In this document: positions 1 through 10,754 of the stretch, piece by piece
Position numbering within the stretch: the first letter of the stretch is position 1
Layout of the letters: each line of letters begins with the position of its first letter
Origin: Neodontobutis hainanensis
Lineage: Eukaryota; Chordata; Actinopteri; Gobiiformes; Odontobutidae
Assembly: GCA_024349245.1 (NCBI GenBank)
Contig: JALDNG010000007.1
Span: forward strand, 6,523,501-6,587,500
Length of the DNA: 64,000 nt
Reading direction: 5' to 3'
Notes under the pieces: generated by a model
What the model was told of the DNA's origin: nothing
The model's input: the letters and a program-made list of their open reading frames with translations, nothing else
The model's database searches: none
Made by a program: the position numbers and the translations under genes

Positions 1-684
1 CACTGACGCCAGGTGCTTCCCCCCTCCCCATACACCCCGCCTATACATGCGCGCGCGAGTCCCACACGCACATACACCAAGCATTTTATTGAGCCCGTCT
101 CCGTACTCTCCTCATTTGAATAGTCGGCGAAAACTGCGAGGCGCAATTGCCTGTCACTTTGGCTGCGCCCTGAGTGGGACGATGCCATATAATAGAAGCA
201 CCAATTATATCCGCCAAGGAGCTGGAGGCTAGAGTGGGGTAGGTTGGCATTATCGGGCAGCCAAGCCACAACAACACCAGCCAAGCCAAACGGACCATCT
301 GCAGACTTCATCAAAAGCGTCTAGAGGGTTAAGTTGCAATATCACGCAGAGAAAACTGACCACAAACAGTCTCCCTCATTAAGACTCGGACACTTGATCC
401 AGAGATAGAACTGCTCGGAAATATGGCTCAATTAGGAGGCAAGGTCGTTAAGTGATCAAACATGCCAATTAATTAGATCCATGATGTTTTACGCGCGATG
501 TTTTCTGCAGAGTGAACTTCAATTAGAACATGTGTTATGTGTGTGTTCTCTGCGCACAGACGAAAGAGACGCTGGCCCATGTGGATTTAAGCCGTGCGCA
601 GTAACACAGGCGTCTCCTCCACTCTGTCAGTCACTGTGCGTTAACTTTACCAAGAGCTTCTGAAGCATAGTGTAGGCTACTCAC
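1..684. other. Presumed start of intron 1 of the minus-strand gene
   Basis: If the donor at 684/685 is real, this stretch is the 5' part of the first intron. It holds scattered CpG-containing words and a homeodomain-type word (aattaattag) near 467. I see no further exon in it. Short open frames on both strands look like chance. Confidence 0.3.
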
Positions 685-706
685 CATCCATACTGGCGGT
701 CTTCAT
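685..706 (-). CDS. Putative first coding segment of an unidentified gene (start codon to splice donor)
   Basis: On the minus strand an ATG at 706-704 has A at -3 and opens the short reading frame MKTASMD plus the first base of an eighth codon. It is followed directly by GTGAGTAG, a near-consensus splice donor, giving a phase-1 intron. Reading on without splicing meets a stop (GGT GAG TAG) almost at once, so the segment only makes sense as a spliced exon. The CpG-rich, GC-box-containing sequence on its 5' side supports a real promoter-proximal exon. Positions 1-684 would be intron 1. I do not recognise the protein from seven residues and make no functional claim. The exon 5' boundary lies somewhere up to about 1100 in the 5' UTR. 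A chance ATG followed by a donor is the main alternative. Confidence 0.35.
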
Positions 707-779
707 GGTGTAGATGGGGGGAGGTTGGTGTTTAAATCCAAGTAGAATGAATCCTAGATAGGAATTCTGAATGTGAATC

Positions 780-1180
780 CAAGGTAGGGAGACGAACAGC
801 TCCTCTGCAGACCGTCAAACTTTAACCGTAGGTCTTCCCGAGTGGAGAGCCACGTCTCCGATGGCACCCGAGTCCAGTCATTCGGGCGAGAGGCTTCAAA
901 ACCAGCAATAAATAAACATCCAAGAGTCACCTCCCAAAAAAGAAAAACTAGGACGCACCAACAAAGTCACACAATCAACGACACGCGAGGAACAAAACCA
1001 TCACGAGATCCATGGTGCACATATCCAGTCCAGTCCGGGTTACACTTGTCCTGAATGTGTATTTCCACAAAAAGAACGAGAAAAAGTGTCCGCTCGGATG
1101 CCGGCCACTCCGCTCTGGCGCGCGTTAGTGTGCTTTGACCGCGGGGAGGTGGGAGGCGAGGGCGGGGCGCAGAGGTGCGT
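780..1180 (-). promoter_or_regulatory. CpG-rich putative promoter / 5' UTR region of a minus-strand gene
   Basis: This stretch has far more CpG dinucleotides than the AT-rich remainder of the window, most densely at about 1080-1170, where cgcgcgttag and gaccgcgggg occur. It carries an Sp1-type GC box (gggcggggc) near 1160, followed by a purine-rich GA/GATA run up to about 1230. On the minus strand it lies immediately upstream of a start codon at 706 that is followed by a splice donor. It is therefore read as promoter plus 5' UTR of a gene leaving the window at its left edge. The transcription start cannot be fixed from sequence alone. A bidirectional promoter is possible, but I see no plus-strand first exon. 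Confidence 0.45.
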
Positions 1181-1239
1181 TGGGAAGAGAGAGATAGATA
1201 GAGACAGATAAGGAGAGAAGGTGAGGGGAGGGGGGGGGA

Positions 1240-2740
1240 GGTATTCGAGATATGAATGTTTTATGGCTCTGTATCACGCTGCAAAAATCTCCCTTTTCTC
1301 TTCAGTCTCAAAGTGGATTTTCAGATCAATCAAAACCAAACAAGGCGTTAATCTGAGAAAAAAAGGGGGTCGTTTCGTTTCCTGCCAAATGTTTATCTAT
1401 ACAGTTATTCACACAAAGCCTACACACTGATACAAAATGATGTATAACTTCATTGCTATAGACCTAAAGCGGGCTGTAAGGGTTGGTTCGCTGAGACGTC
1501 TCTCGTATCTCAGAGCGCTCTAATGAATGTTTTATTCGCTGGGGAGCCGGGTTGAGGGGGGAGGTGACGTGAGGGGAATCTATTTGAATTGAGCACGGAC
1601 AAGGCACGCATATATAGAGAAAACTTCAGCTGGTATCCGGGCAGAATGAGTAACAAAAATTGAAAAGTCAAACATAAGTCTATACTTATAGATGAAGACA
1701 AATTACCACGCCTGGATGTTTTATTTAGATTAATTTTAAGGCTACAATAGCTGCATTCTCTAACCATGTCGATGATGTGCTGATAATACTGAGCAGTAGT
1801 CTCTCGGTGGATTGTAACAGCCCTCTCTGGTCTGCAGCGAAGCCCTGGAGGATGGAGTACAGAGCATCATCCTCTTATCTTTAGGTACCACACGCCCCCT
1901 ACCGGCAAATGTTAAAACATATCAGCTCCATGGATAAGATAATCTATAAAATAGTTCTACATATTTGGATATTATTGAGTTTTATACAGATTTTTAAAAA
2001 CATATAAAATAATAAAATAAAATGTTTTGGACTTAAACTTAAAAAGGAAAGTCCTGTATTTTGTAAATGTGTGTTCTATTAGACACATTCAGTCCGTTAC
2101 ATTTTGTTATCCACAGTGGTAATTTACGCAATATATGTTTCTGAAAATTGATTACATTGACCACAATGAAGTGATTGTACAAATGAGAAGTAAGATTTGT
2201 GGTTGTATGAACGAGGAACATGTTAAAAAACAGTCATATGATGAAAAAGCATGACACTTGCACTGATTGTAGTTATTTAGAGATGACAAATTAAGTAGGA
2301 GTACCAGTAAAATGATAAAGGATGTATCAAAGCAGATGATAATAAAAGGAAATCAACTAATGAGTGGCTTGTGTTTATTGATCCTGTGATTGAATGATGC
2401 GCTGATGCAAAACAGCTCAGCGTGTCACTGTGCAGATGGGCAATGACTCCAAACTGCAAAAGCCAATTAAGAGTTTCTTGGAGAAATGAGACACTCTTCA
2501 AAGGCCATGTCAGCCACCTGATCTTAGCCAGCAGAGCATTCATGTTGGTTATTGAAGAGGAAACTGAGGGCAGAATGACCCACAAATGAGCCACAGCTGA
2601 AAGAAGCTGTTTGAAAGCCTTGGAAAAGCTTCTCAGGGCCGAAACACGGGGGGATGTCCTCGCACCTCAGACAGAATCTTCGTCCACAAAAACATTTTAT
2701 GAATTCATTATGTATCATTTGTTAGTTGCCCTAAAAAAAT
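1240..2740. other. Non-coding stretch, no gene seen
   Basis: AT-rich single-copy-looking DNA to the right of the CpG-rich block. The open frames present (for example minus-strand ones around 1510-1767 and 2277-2594) lack recognisable domains, and their composition matches random translation. No repeat family is recognised. Confidence 0.5.
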
Positions 2741-2743
2741 TGT

Positions 2744-2909
2744 TTTACATTTGTTCATTTAGTTGACGCTTTTATCCAAAGAGACTTACATTGTTCAAGG
2801 TGGGTTAAGCGTCTTGCCCAAGGACACAACGGCAGTATAAACTATGGGGAGAGTGGGAATCAAACTGCCTACCTTCCGGTTGAAGGACGAACACTGAGCC
2901 ACTGCACCA
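2744..2909 (-). mobile_element. tRNA-derived SINE copy (minus strand)
   Basis: Read on the minus strand this begins with a tRNA-like head (gcagtggctcag, then a degenerate B-box tttgattcc). It continues with the conserved central block ccttgggcaagacgcttaac and ends in a short tail tctttggataaaagcgtc followed by aaatgaacaaatgtaaa. This is the layout of a fish tRNA-derived SINE. The central block and tail resemble the V-SINE group known from fishes, but I name that only as a likely assignment. Compared with the copy at 3006 it is shorter and has a different 3' tail, so the two belong to different subfamilies. No clean target-site duplication is visible. Confidence 0.75.
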
Positions 2910-3005
2910 ATTTTTTAAAAATATTTTCAAATCTATTCTTTGTAGGCAAGAATTGTGTTGCTGTCTACTGTACAGCACATGCAATATTATTAAGTGATAC
3001 TTCTT

Positions 3006-3241
3006 GGGGCGCAGTGGCTCAGTGGTTGAGTGGTCGTCCTTCAACCGGAAGGTTGGTGGTTCGATTCCCGGTCTCCCCACAGTTCATACTGTCGTTGTGT
3101 CCTTGGGCAAGACACTTAACCCACCTTGCCTCCAGTGGTGTTCCAGCTGTAACACTGGTAGGTGAATGGAAGATTAATGTAAAAGCGCTTTGAGTGCCTT
3201 CTAGGTGGAAAAGCGCTATATAAAACCAATGCCATTTGCCA
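3006..3241 (+). mobile_element. tRNA-derived SINE with LINE-like gcgctatataaa tail (plus strand)
   Basis: The head, about 73 nt, has an A-box-like tggctcagtgg, an arm ccttcaaccggaagg and an intact B-box ggttcgattcc, and closes with ctcccc pairing with the initial gggg. It is followed by the central block gtgtccttgggcaagacac, then a body, then the tail aaaagcgctatataaaacc, which resembles 3' ends of L2-type LINEs and so probably borrows that LINE's machinery. It is the best preserved of the related copies in the window. It lies head to head with the minus-strand copy at 2744-2909, 96 bases away. Confidence 0.8.
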
Positions 3242-3244
3242 TTC

Positions 3245-4630
3245 TTGCTACTGGCTGCACACTTGAAAAGAAAGGGAAATTTTCCAATTTCTACTTTCTA
3301 ATTTTTAGAAGAATATAAAGCCATTCCAAGCTTTTTTCTGTATTTGCATTGCCACAGGATCACATGCTTGCATGTTGTATAGTGTGAGACTGGGAAAAGC
3401 AAAGAGACTATAATAAACAAACAATAGACAGGTGGGGGGTGTATAAAGAAGAGGTAAGGCACATGTGAGCTAATCCCATGTGTACAATAGCACCAATATT
3501 GAATCAAACCTTGCTACTGGTGTTGTGTACAGAGCGGCGAGGCCAGATGGTCAGCAGAGACAAGGTCCAAAGCTGCCTGCCGACCCGCTGTGAGCGAGGT
3601 CACCCTGCGAGGAGAGGGAACGCTGTCACCTTTCACGGCTGTCTGTGTCCCTCATACATCTGATTCTATTCACAGAGGCTAGAGCCAGTGTGCATAATGC
3701 ACTCATACATTTCAACTGTGTGGCTCAAAGAGGTTTTTAGAAAGCAAGGTACACTGTAAAAAAAAAAGACTGTCAGACATGGCTACTTATCCTCTAAAAG
3801 TCAATAATAATACACACTCCAATTCACACTCCAATTTGCTTTTCTCTAATTGTGTTTTTTTTGTGTGGGCTGTTTTGCTGAGAGGAGTTGTTGCCAGCGC
3901 TGGAAAAGCTACATTTAAAATAGGATTTTCAGCCGCCATTTATTCAATATTAACAAGCTGCGTTGACAAACAGACTATGCAATCGTCCATTTTTCAAATG
4001 AAAGAAGACTTCTTGTATGTAATCCTTAGAGTTACTTGGAATATTTGTCAAAACAGGCACACTTTAATATTAAAAATTGGGTTATTTTCCCTGTTTAATG
4101 TCAGCGAGCTAATTAAACCTATTATTTTAATCATTTTCAGGGTTAATATTCCTTGGCAAAACGTTACATAGTGTGTTGCTTCAACTGAAGCCCCATTGTT
4201 ATGCTGCAACTTCGCCACTACTTTGAGCTGCAACAAAGAAACATGTAATGTCTTTTTAAAGATATAATTAGAACACATAAATTTCTTTTTTTTTTTATTT
4301 ATCAGATAATAAACTGTCATTATTTGATAAGAAGCAGCAGTGTCTGTAATTGTACAGTCGTGACAACTGGAGGAAATAATTACTGTATAATGTGTTATTG
4401 TTTTTATGGAGAAATGTGGAGTGGACATGTCATTAAGGAAAATAGGAAATGATTCCACAACTTGAATGTAAAGTAACTGCCATATTTATCTGTGTTCCAT
4501 TATGCACATATCCAATAAAAATAAACAAAAATGTCAAAAACCAGAAGGTACATCTAGCAGACCTGAAAGTACTCTAGTCTTTAATCGAGAGATTTAGTGG
4601 GATCCTAAGCTCTTCTTTAAGCGATGTTTT
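3245..4630. other. Non-coding stretch, no gene seen
   Basis: Ordinary AT-rich sequence. Overlapping open frames at about 3779-4171 (plus) and 4048-4458 (minus) are on opposite strands, have no recognisable domain and are rich in codons expected from AT bias. I read them as chance. Confidence 0.5.
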
Positions 4631-4632
4631 AC

Positions 4633-4743
<111 letters not shown>

Positions 4744-5120
4744 CTCACACATATATATATTTACAGCAAAAATATACCACAATCCTGACACAGAATGAAG
4801 GTTTTCTACAACAGTATTTCTTTTAATAATAATTCTGGGTCACCCTTGCAGCTTGAAAATTACCATGACCACTTAAGAGTCCAATTTGAATGTATTTACA
4901 CCGGAGGAGGAACATACCTTGTAACTAGAGATGCTCACTGTAAAGAGCCTATTAGTATGCATTAACTCCTCACTTAGTATTACAGAAACATAGGTTGCAT
5001 ACTAAAAAGCATGTGAATGAAGTCACAGTACAATTTTGACAATGTCAGAACTTGCCACAACAAGTCATTCCCGGTAGAAGCCTTTCTTCCTAAATATATC
5101 TTCTGCTGGAAAAACACTCG

Positions 5121-5180
5121 TTTGGCTTAGCGGTTAAGATGTCGCCTAGTGCCAGGAAGCTAAGGGTGTACTGTAACTGA
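5121..5180 (+). mobile_element. Decayed SINE head (tRNA-like, HE1/DANA-type wording)
   Basis: The word tggcttagcggtta is followed by gatgtcgcct and then caggaagctaagggtgtac. It parallels the common fish SINE head in which an A-box tggcttagtggtta is followed by tgtcgcctca and a B-box. The A-box is intact, but the B-box is no longer recognisable and the body cannot be followed past about 5180. A functional tRNA gene is excluded by the missing B-box and absent cloverleaf pairing. Confidence 0.4.
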
Positions 5181-5199
5181 TTACGATCCTTCTTCCAGC

Positions 5200-8100
5200 T
5201 CATTATACAACATGCCCACTCACTGCGGACTCTGCTGCTCATTCCATTATACTATATCACAATGATATGTGCCTGCTAGTGAAAAGGACACAGGTAAATT
5301 GTCACGGGAGCTTTGAGGCTGGAGGCCTTCCACAACGAGTGACTGTAAATTAACTAAGGTGGATCATTGCCATGCGAATGGAAAAAGGAGATTGAGGATC
5401 TTTAATTCATGACAGTAATGAAATGAGTCAAGCTGTTGAGTCTCAAAGGCGGCACATCCCAAGGCTGAGACACTACTATTCTTTTCATCAAAAGTCTGGC
5501 AGATTAAAAGGGAAATGCAGGAAGCAATGACTTCCTTTGCTAATGGTAATGGCAAACTAACTTGTGTCCCATCGCCGACAGAGCTACATTTGGTCTGGAT
5601 TAATTACAACATGGAGGCTAGCTAAACTTACTCCATGTTACTTTATTGGGTTTATTTCTGCTGCTGCATGTCAGATGTCCTTTCCATTGTTTGAACAGCG
5701 ACAACGTATTCAATGTAAAACTCCTCTAAAATATGCAAATATTCAACATGGCTGTAGGACATGCAGGATTCACCTCTCTACTGCTACTCAACAGCCCGGC
5801 TTGAAAAGTACATTTTTCACTTCAGGCTGTGCAACACTTTCTACAACTTTCTAGCCAGCTCCACAGCATGTGGTGACTAGCATAAAATATGGATTGAATT
5901 TAATAAAAGGACCAGAAATATAAAAAAGAGGGAAATGCAAATACTGAGAGGGAATCCCTGAGCTCGGCGCTACACTTCGCATTTGAGAGCAGCACAAGTG
6001 TAAGAATCATTTTTACATAATTGTCAAGCGATTTTACTGGCCTTGGAAAACAACCTCATACACTTCTAATGATCCCTGAAATATAAATTTGAAATAGAAG
6101 GAAAAAAACTGGATTCTTTTTCACATTTGTTCAATATTCACAGTATACTATGTAGAGAGTTAAAACAAGACAACTGCATTTTCTTTAGTGCTTTAATGCC
6201 TATTGTCACTACATGAACACATTCATTATGGATGCAAACACATCTGCCGGAGCTACATTGGGTATAAAAGTCAGAATTAAACCCTGTGTGTTATATTATT
6301 TATTATATTAATGTATATTTAAGCATATTGACAATATTTTTTAAAAGAAACATTTTATAAGGCCAGACCTGAGACACTCGTTTCCCAGTTACACATTTAT
6401 AAATCCCATTCTGTGCCACACACTATGATTGTTTACATGTCAAAAAACATTTTTTCTTCAGGATAACCTTTGTGAAAGAGGTGTGCTGCGGTCTAGTGTG
6501 ATGCTTCAGAGTGTTCTCCATCCTGCAGCCAATACAGGCAATGTATCCACAACACAACTTCTAAAATCCTCCCCAAAAAATGTAATCTTTTTCACTTTTT
6601 GGGGATGTAATTACTGCTTGAAACTGTTCTGAAAGAACGGTGTACAATCACAAAACATCGCATCTTTGTGTTATTACTCATGTTATTACTCATTAACCGC
6701 TTATTTTTATTTTCAACCCCCCCATAAAGTTGTGGGACAGGGAGTTCATGCTGCGCTCCTGGCTCGCGCTCATTAGGCCTGGGAATCATATATTAAGTCT
6801 GGCCCGAGTGAACCTCCTGTCGCCATTAAGATCGGGTGACAGCTCATTTTCTTTGGTGGCCTGCAGAAGACAATAGAAGTGATGGAATTGTTTTTTCATC
6901 AGTCTGTAACCTCATTAACTCATTGGAATAAAGACAATGTAGACTTGTTTGCATTAGGCTGTAATTATGCTGATTCACTCCCTTTTTTTTTCTCTAGCAT
7001 CTCATCTCATTTGCCTTTTAATTAGAAATTTGTCTGCTCAAACATTGACAACGTGGACAAATTTGACTCATAAATTAAGCACCTGCCCAATACCCATACT
7101 TTACAAACCATATAGGGCTCTCCCTGTAATGTATGTGGGCCATGAGTGAGATAAGGGCACCGTGAGTGAAAGGGGATATCAGCGAAGACTGAGAGCCTCA
7201 TACAAACACGGCATACGTCTTCACCAGTCATACATTACCTGGCTTGACAAGGCTACATTCTCTGAGACTGTCAGCGCGTTGGGGACGACAAGTGTGTGGA
7301 AATTTATTCTCCTGCAACTTCACATGCTCGCTGACCTGACCTTGATTTTTCCCTCCCTGTCTTCTTGAGATGTAGCTGGAGAGCAGAAAAGAGTGGAAAA
7401 AGACACCGAGAGGAGGAGGGATGCTCGGATGAACACAGGCTTTGTGCATCTGTCTCATGTGGATTTAGGCTTTGCCCACTGGGTCAGAGCACGTGTCAGT
7501 CATGAAATCTTCCTGCTGGCCTTTTTGATCCAGTGTAACAACACACACCTCACATTCATGAATATGCATTTATGTAACAAAATCCATATAGGGTCAAAAT
7601 GGACATGACCAGTTGATTCAAAACTTTTTACCCCAAGTACCTTCTTAGAAAATAGTCTCTTGTAAGTAAAGTATTATTCTATATATATTATTTTTTATTA
7701 TATGCCATTTAAATGATTATACAGGAGAATATTTTACTCTTATATTAGCATTTTACTTTTAACTAATCTGTTTTGCTGCTATTAAACATAATATTATTTT
7801 ATTTGTTTTAACCAGTATTCAAAATATATGTGCTCTAGTAAAGTTTGTATGGTATGGTTTGTTTTGTGATTATGTATGTCAGAGCCATGTACCACTGAAG
7901 AGAGCTTGTGTGGTACATTTTGAGGGCCCCTGGAGAATACATGTGTTACAAAATGGAAGACTTAGGTTGAAACTATGGTTTATAATCACCTCAAATCAAC
8001 ACTCTTGCCTATCTCGGAAAATAGGCTTTTAAAGCTCCATCTACCCAGTTGACATTTTATTACTTATGCAAACATTGAGCCCTTGACATTTTATTTTGAA

Positions 8101-10660
8101 TACACCATCTTAAATGAGGGGTTAAGACAAGAAAATGCTGTAAACAAACTGCGATTTAATTTTTTTATGTGTACTCATCTGACCTACTTTAAAATAGGGT
8201 ATGGTAAGAGTTAACACTACTGAACACTACTGTATACTAACTCCAAGCCAGAGCAAAACTTTGAACTAATTTATGTGCAACTGTTAGATATTTATTACCA
8301 CCAAAGATTTTTGATTAGATTATAGACAAATGGAAACAAAAATCTAATTTTAATATTTCAGCCCCTAAAGTGACACTTTAGACTGACACAACACACTCAA
8401 CTGATAATCTTTATTCAGGAGACATTAGCGTTTTGTATTATGGCAGGTTTTCATACATTTACTAATAAATAATAAGCATTAGCACTGAGCATTAGCATAA
8501 AAAACTCAAATACATTCAGATGCTGTGGAGTTTTTTTTCACTAAATGCATTGGAACAGGTGTCTGTGTAACTACAGCTGGCTCCATGACCTATGAGAGGT
8601 AAGATCAAATACTTATATAACTACTATTCTATGGTTCTGCTCATGCCATATTCATTTATATTCAATGTTATGAATAGAGCATTTAGGTCACTTTTTATAA
8701 CACAAGTTGCCCTGAATTGAAGTGAATAATAAGTGAGCTCCATTGCTTAAAAAAGCTGTATTGCACTCAGCTTGACACAAAAAAACGTACAAAGTGAGCA
8801 GTCAAACTCAGTATTTCCCTAACACAGTTCCTACACTGTGTCTCACCTTCTTATTTCAGATTTGTGGTCTAATACCATTTCCACAGCAGATAAAGCCGAT
8901 TACACACTGTGTCTGAATGGAATTAGGTAATTTGGCTTACTTCAGTCAATGTAATCTGTGCTGCCAACATTAATTCACCTGCACCTTGTCAACTTGAGTG
9001 TTACTATTTACTCTTACTGATTCACTCAAAATGGAGACGAGTGTTACACTGGGATAGACAATATAAAAGTTGGTGGTTCAATAAAATGTGAGCTTAACTC
9101 TTTCTATGAAATCATTAAGGATTCTAGGATTTAGCGCTTGTGTTGTTCCCGGGCTGAGTGAAAGGAATTCTCATCGTAGTTGTGAATCAGATTGGATTAT
9201 AAGCTTAGTGTGTTTTTCTGTGCTTTTATTGTGTTAGTGTTCGGGACAGAAGCACACAAAATGCAATGGTACCTTTTCCCAGCAAAATCTGATTTGTTGT
9301 GTTTCTCAAGACAATTACCGTCTAAAGTCATTCCTTTTGAGTTCATGTAACGCAATACGGCACAAAGTTATTCCGCAGACTTTTATCAGTTGGCAATCTT
9401 AACATTCATTGCAGTCAAATATTAAAATTCAAATGGCATCCATGGCCACAGTTACAAGTTTATGATGTGAGATCATATAATGAGATCTTGTTACGCCCTA
9501 GAAATGCAGATGCTATCATACTTTGTGTGTCAAACATGTTTTTCACTAGATTCTCTGACGGCATCTCCATAGATGATTTTAGACATGTTTTACCACTAAG
9601 TCTTTCAGAATAATATAGTTTTCTTTAAGATATTAACATTCAATGAAAATACATAATCATTCTATCTCAATCTTTTCCCAGAGCTTACAAAACACGATAA
9701 GACACAAGTATCAAGATTGAATTCCTGCCGCCATACAAAGAATGACCCATGCACAATGATTAACCATAAAACATGCAATATTTCTCAGACTGCCTCTAAT
9801 CTGGCAGTCTGGCTCACATCCCACTGTTCATTTGCTTTCACAATCCTCCCTGACCAAGCCTCTTACAGAAATATTCTTATACATTGCTTCCTTCCAAAAA
9901 AACGGCATGTATCTTTGTCATCCATTTCACAGGTGCTGAAAAGTAAACTCTACTCTGTGAATCACAAATGAGGCCGACTTGAACAGGGGGCTCAGTGTAG
10001 CCGTAAGCAGGAAACAGAGAGGGAGATGATCTAACTGTGTGCCTCCCAGGTAGCATCTCTTTGTGATGGCAGCTTTGCCTTTAAAGCTGATGGAAAATCA
10101 CTAGAGGTTTTGCTGGAGGAAATTCTTCTTAGATTTGCAACAAGCAGGAAGATGCTAAATCCAAGGTCTCACTAATGGTGCTAACGGTATAGTTAGCATG
10201 TGACAAAAGACAGAGCGACTTACTTTCCCACTGGGCATTATAAATCCACACAAAGCCACATCTAAGTGTCACTGTTTACAATGATGGTCTTTGTGAAATG
10301 ATGTCATACCCGCACTGTCGTCACTGACAACATGAGAATATACCAGGTGAGCACGAGACATTTCTCACTACAGCATAAGCTTTGAATCTATTACATTAGT
10401 TATAAAAAGCCAGCTGTCTCCTGTCACAGTGCTTTAAAATAATGTTTTCTCCAGCCTTTTTTTTTACTGCCATGTCAAAACACTTAGATAAAAGGATAAA
10501 TGAGCAATGATGAGAAGAAATATTTGTGTTTCTGCAATATATCAATATTTCTTGATATTAGGTAAATGTTTTAATCAGACTATTTTTAGAAGACAATTCT
10601 CCTTTACTGACATGAATTTAACCTAAAGCTGCACTAGGCAAAAATTCATTCCACTGCAAA
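5200..10660. other. Long non-coding stretch, no gene seen
   Basis: About 5.4 kb without recognisable exons, RNA genes or repeat families. Open frames of up to about 95 codons occur on both strands (for example 5564-5854 and 9717-9971), overlap with none in series, and show no domain. Parts near 6700-7150 are less AT-rich and could be single-copy regulatory sequence. Confidence 0.5.
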
Positions 10661-10669
10661 ACATTCACT

Positions 10670-10750
10670 CATTCATTCATTCATTTTCTACCGCTTTGTC
10701 CCGTTAGGGGTTGCGGGTGACTGGAGCCTATCCCAGCAGCTTTGGGCGTG
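10670..10750. repeat. Fragment of a common fish dispersed repeat
   Basis: A short ATTC run (cattcattcattcatt) leads into tttctaccgctttgtcccg, then ggggttgcgggtgactggag and cctatcccagc. This word order is a familiar antisense 3' fragment of a very abundant fish dispersed repeat. I cannot assign the parent family with confidence. It stops abruptly near gggcgtg at 10750, so this is a truncated copy. Confidence 0.6.
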
Positions 10751-10754
10751 TTAA

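Noticed and set aside
685..706. Identifying the first exon as an ETS-family gene such as fli1 from the letters MDG
   Set aside because: Seven codons are too few, and the phase-1 junction right after MD plus one base does not fit what I know of that gene's first intron. No name is given.
3006..3080. tRNA-like cloverleaf sequence
   Set aside because: It is continuous with a SINE body and tail. The same head recurs at 2744, 13132, 52526 and 54929 with other substitutions, so it is not a functional tRNA gene.
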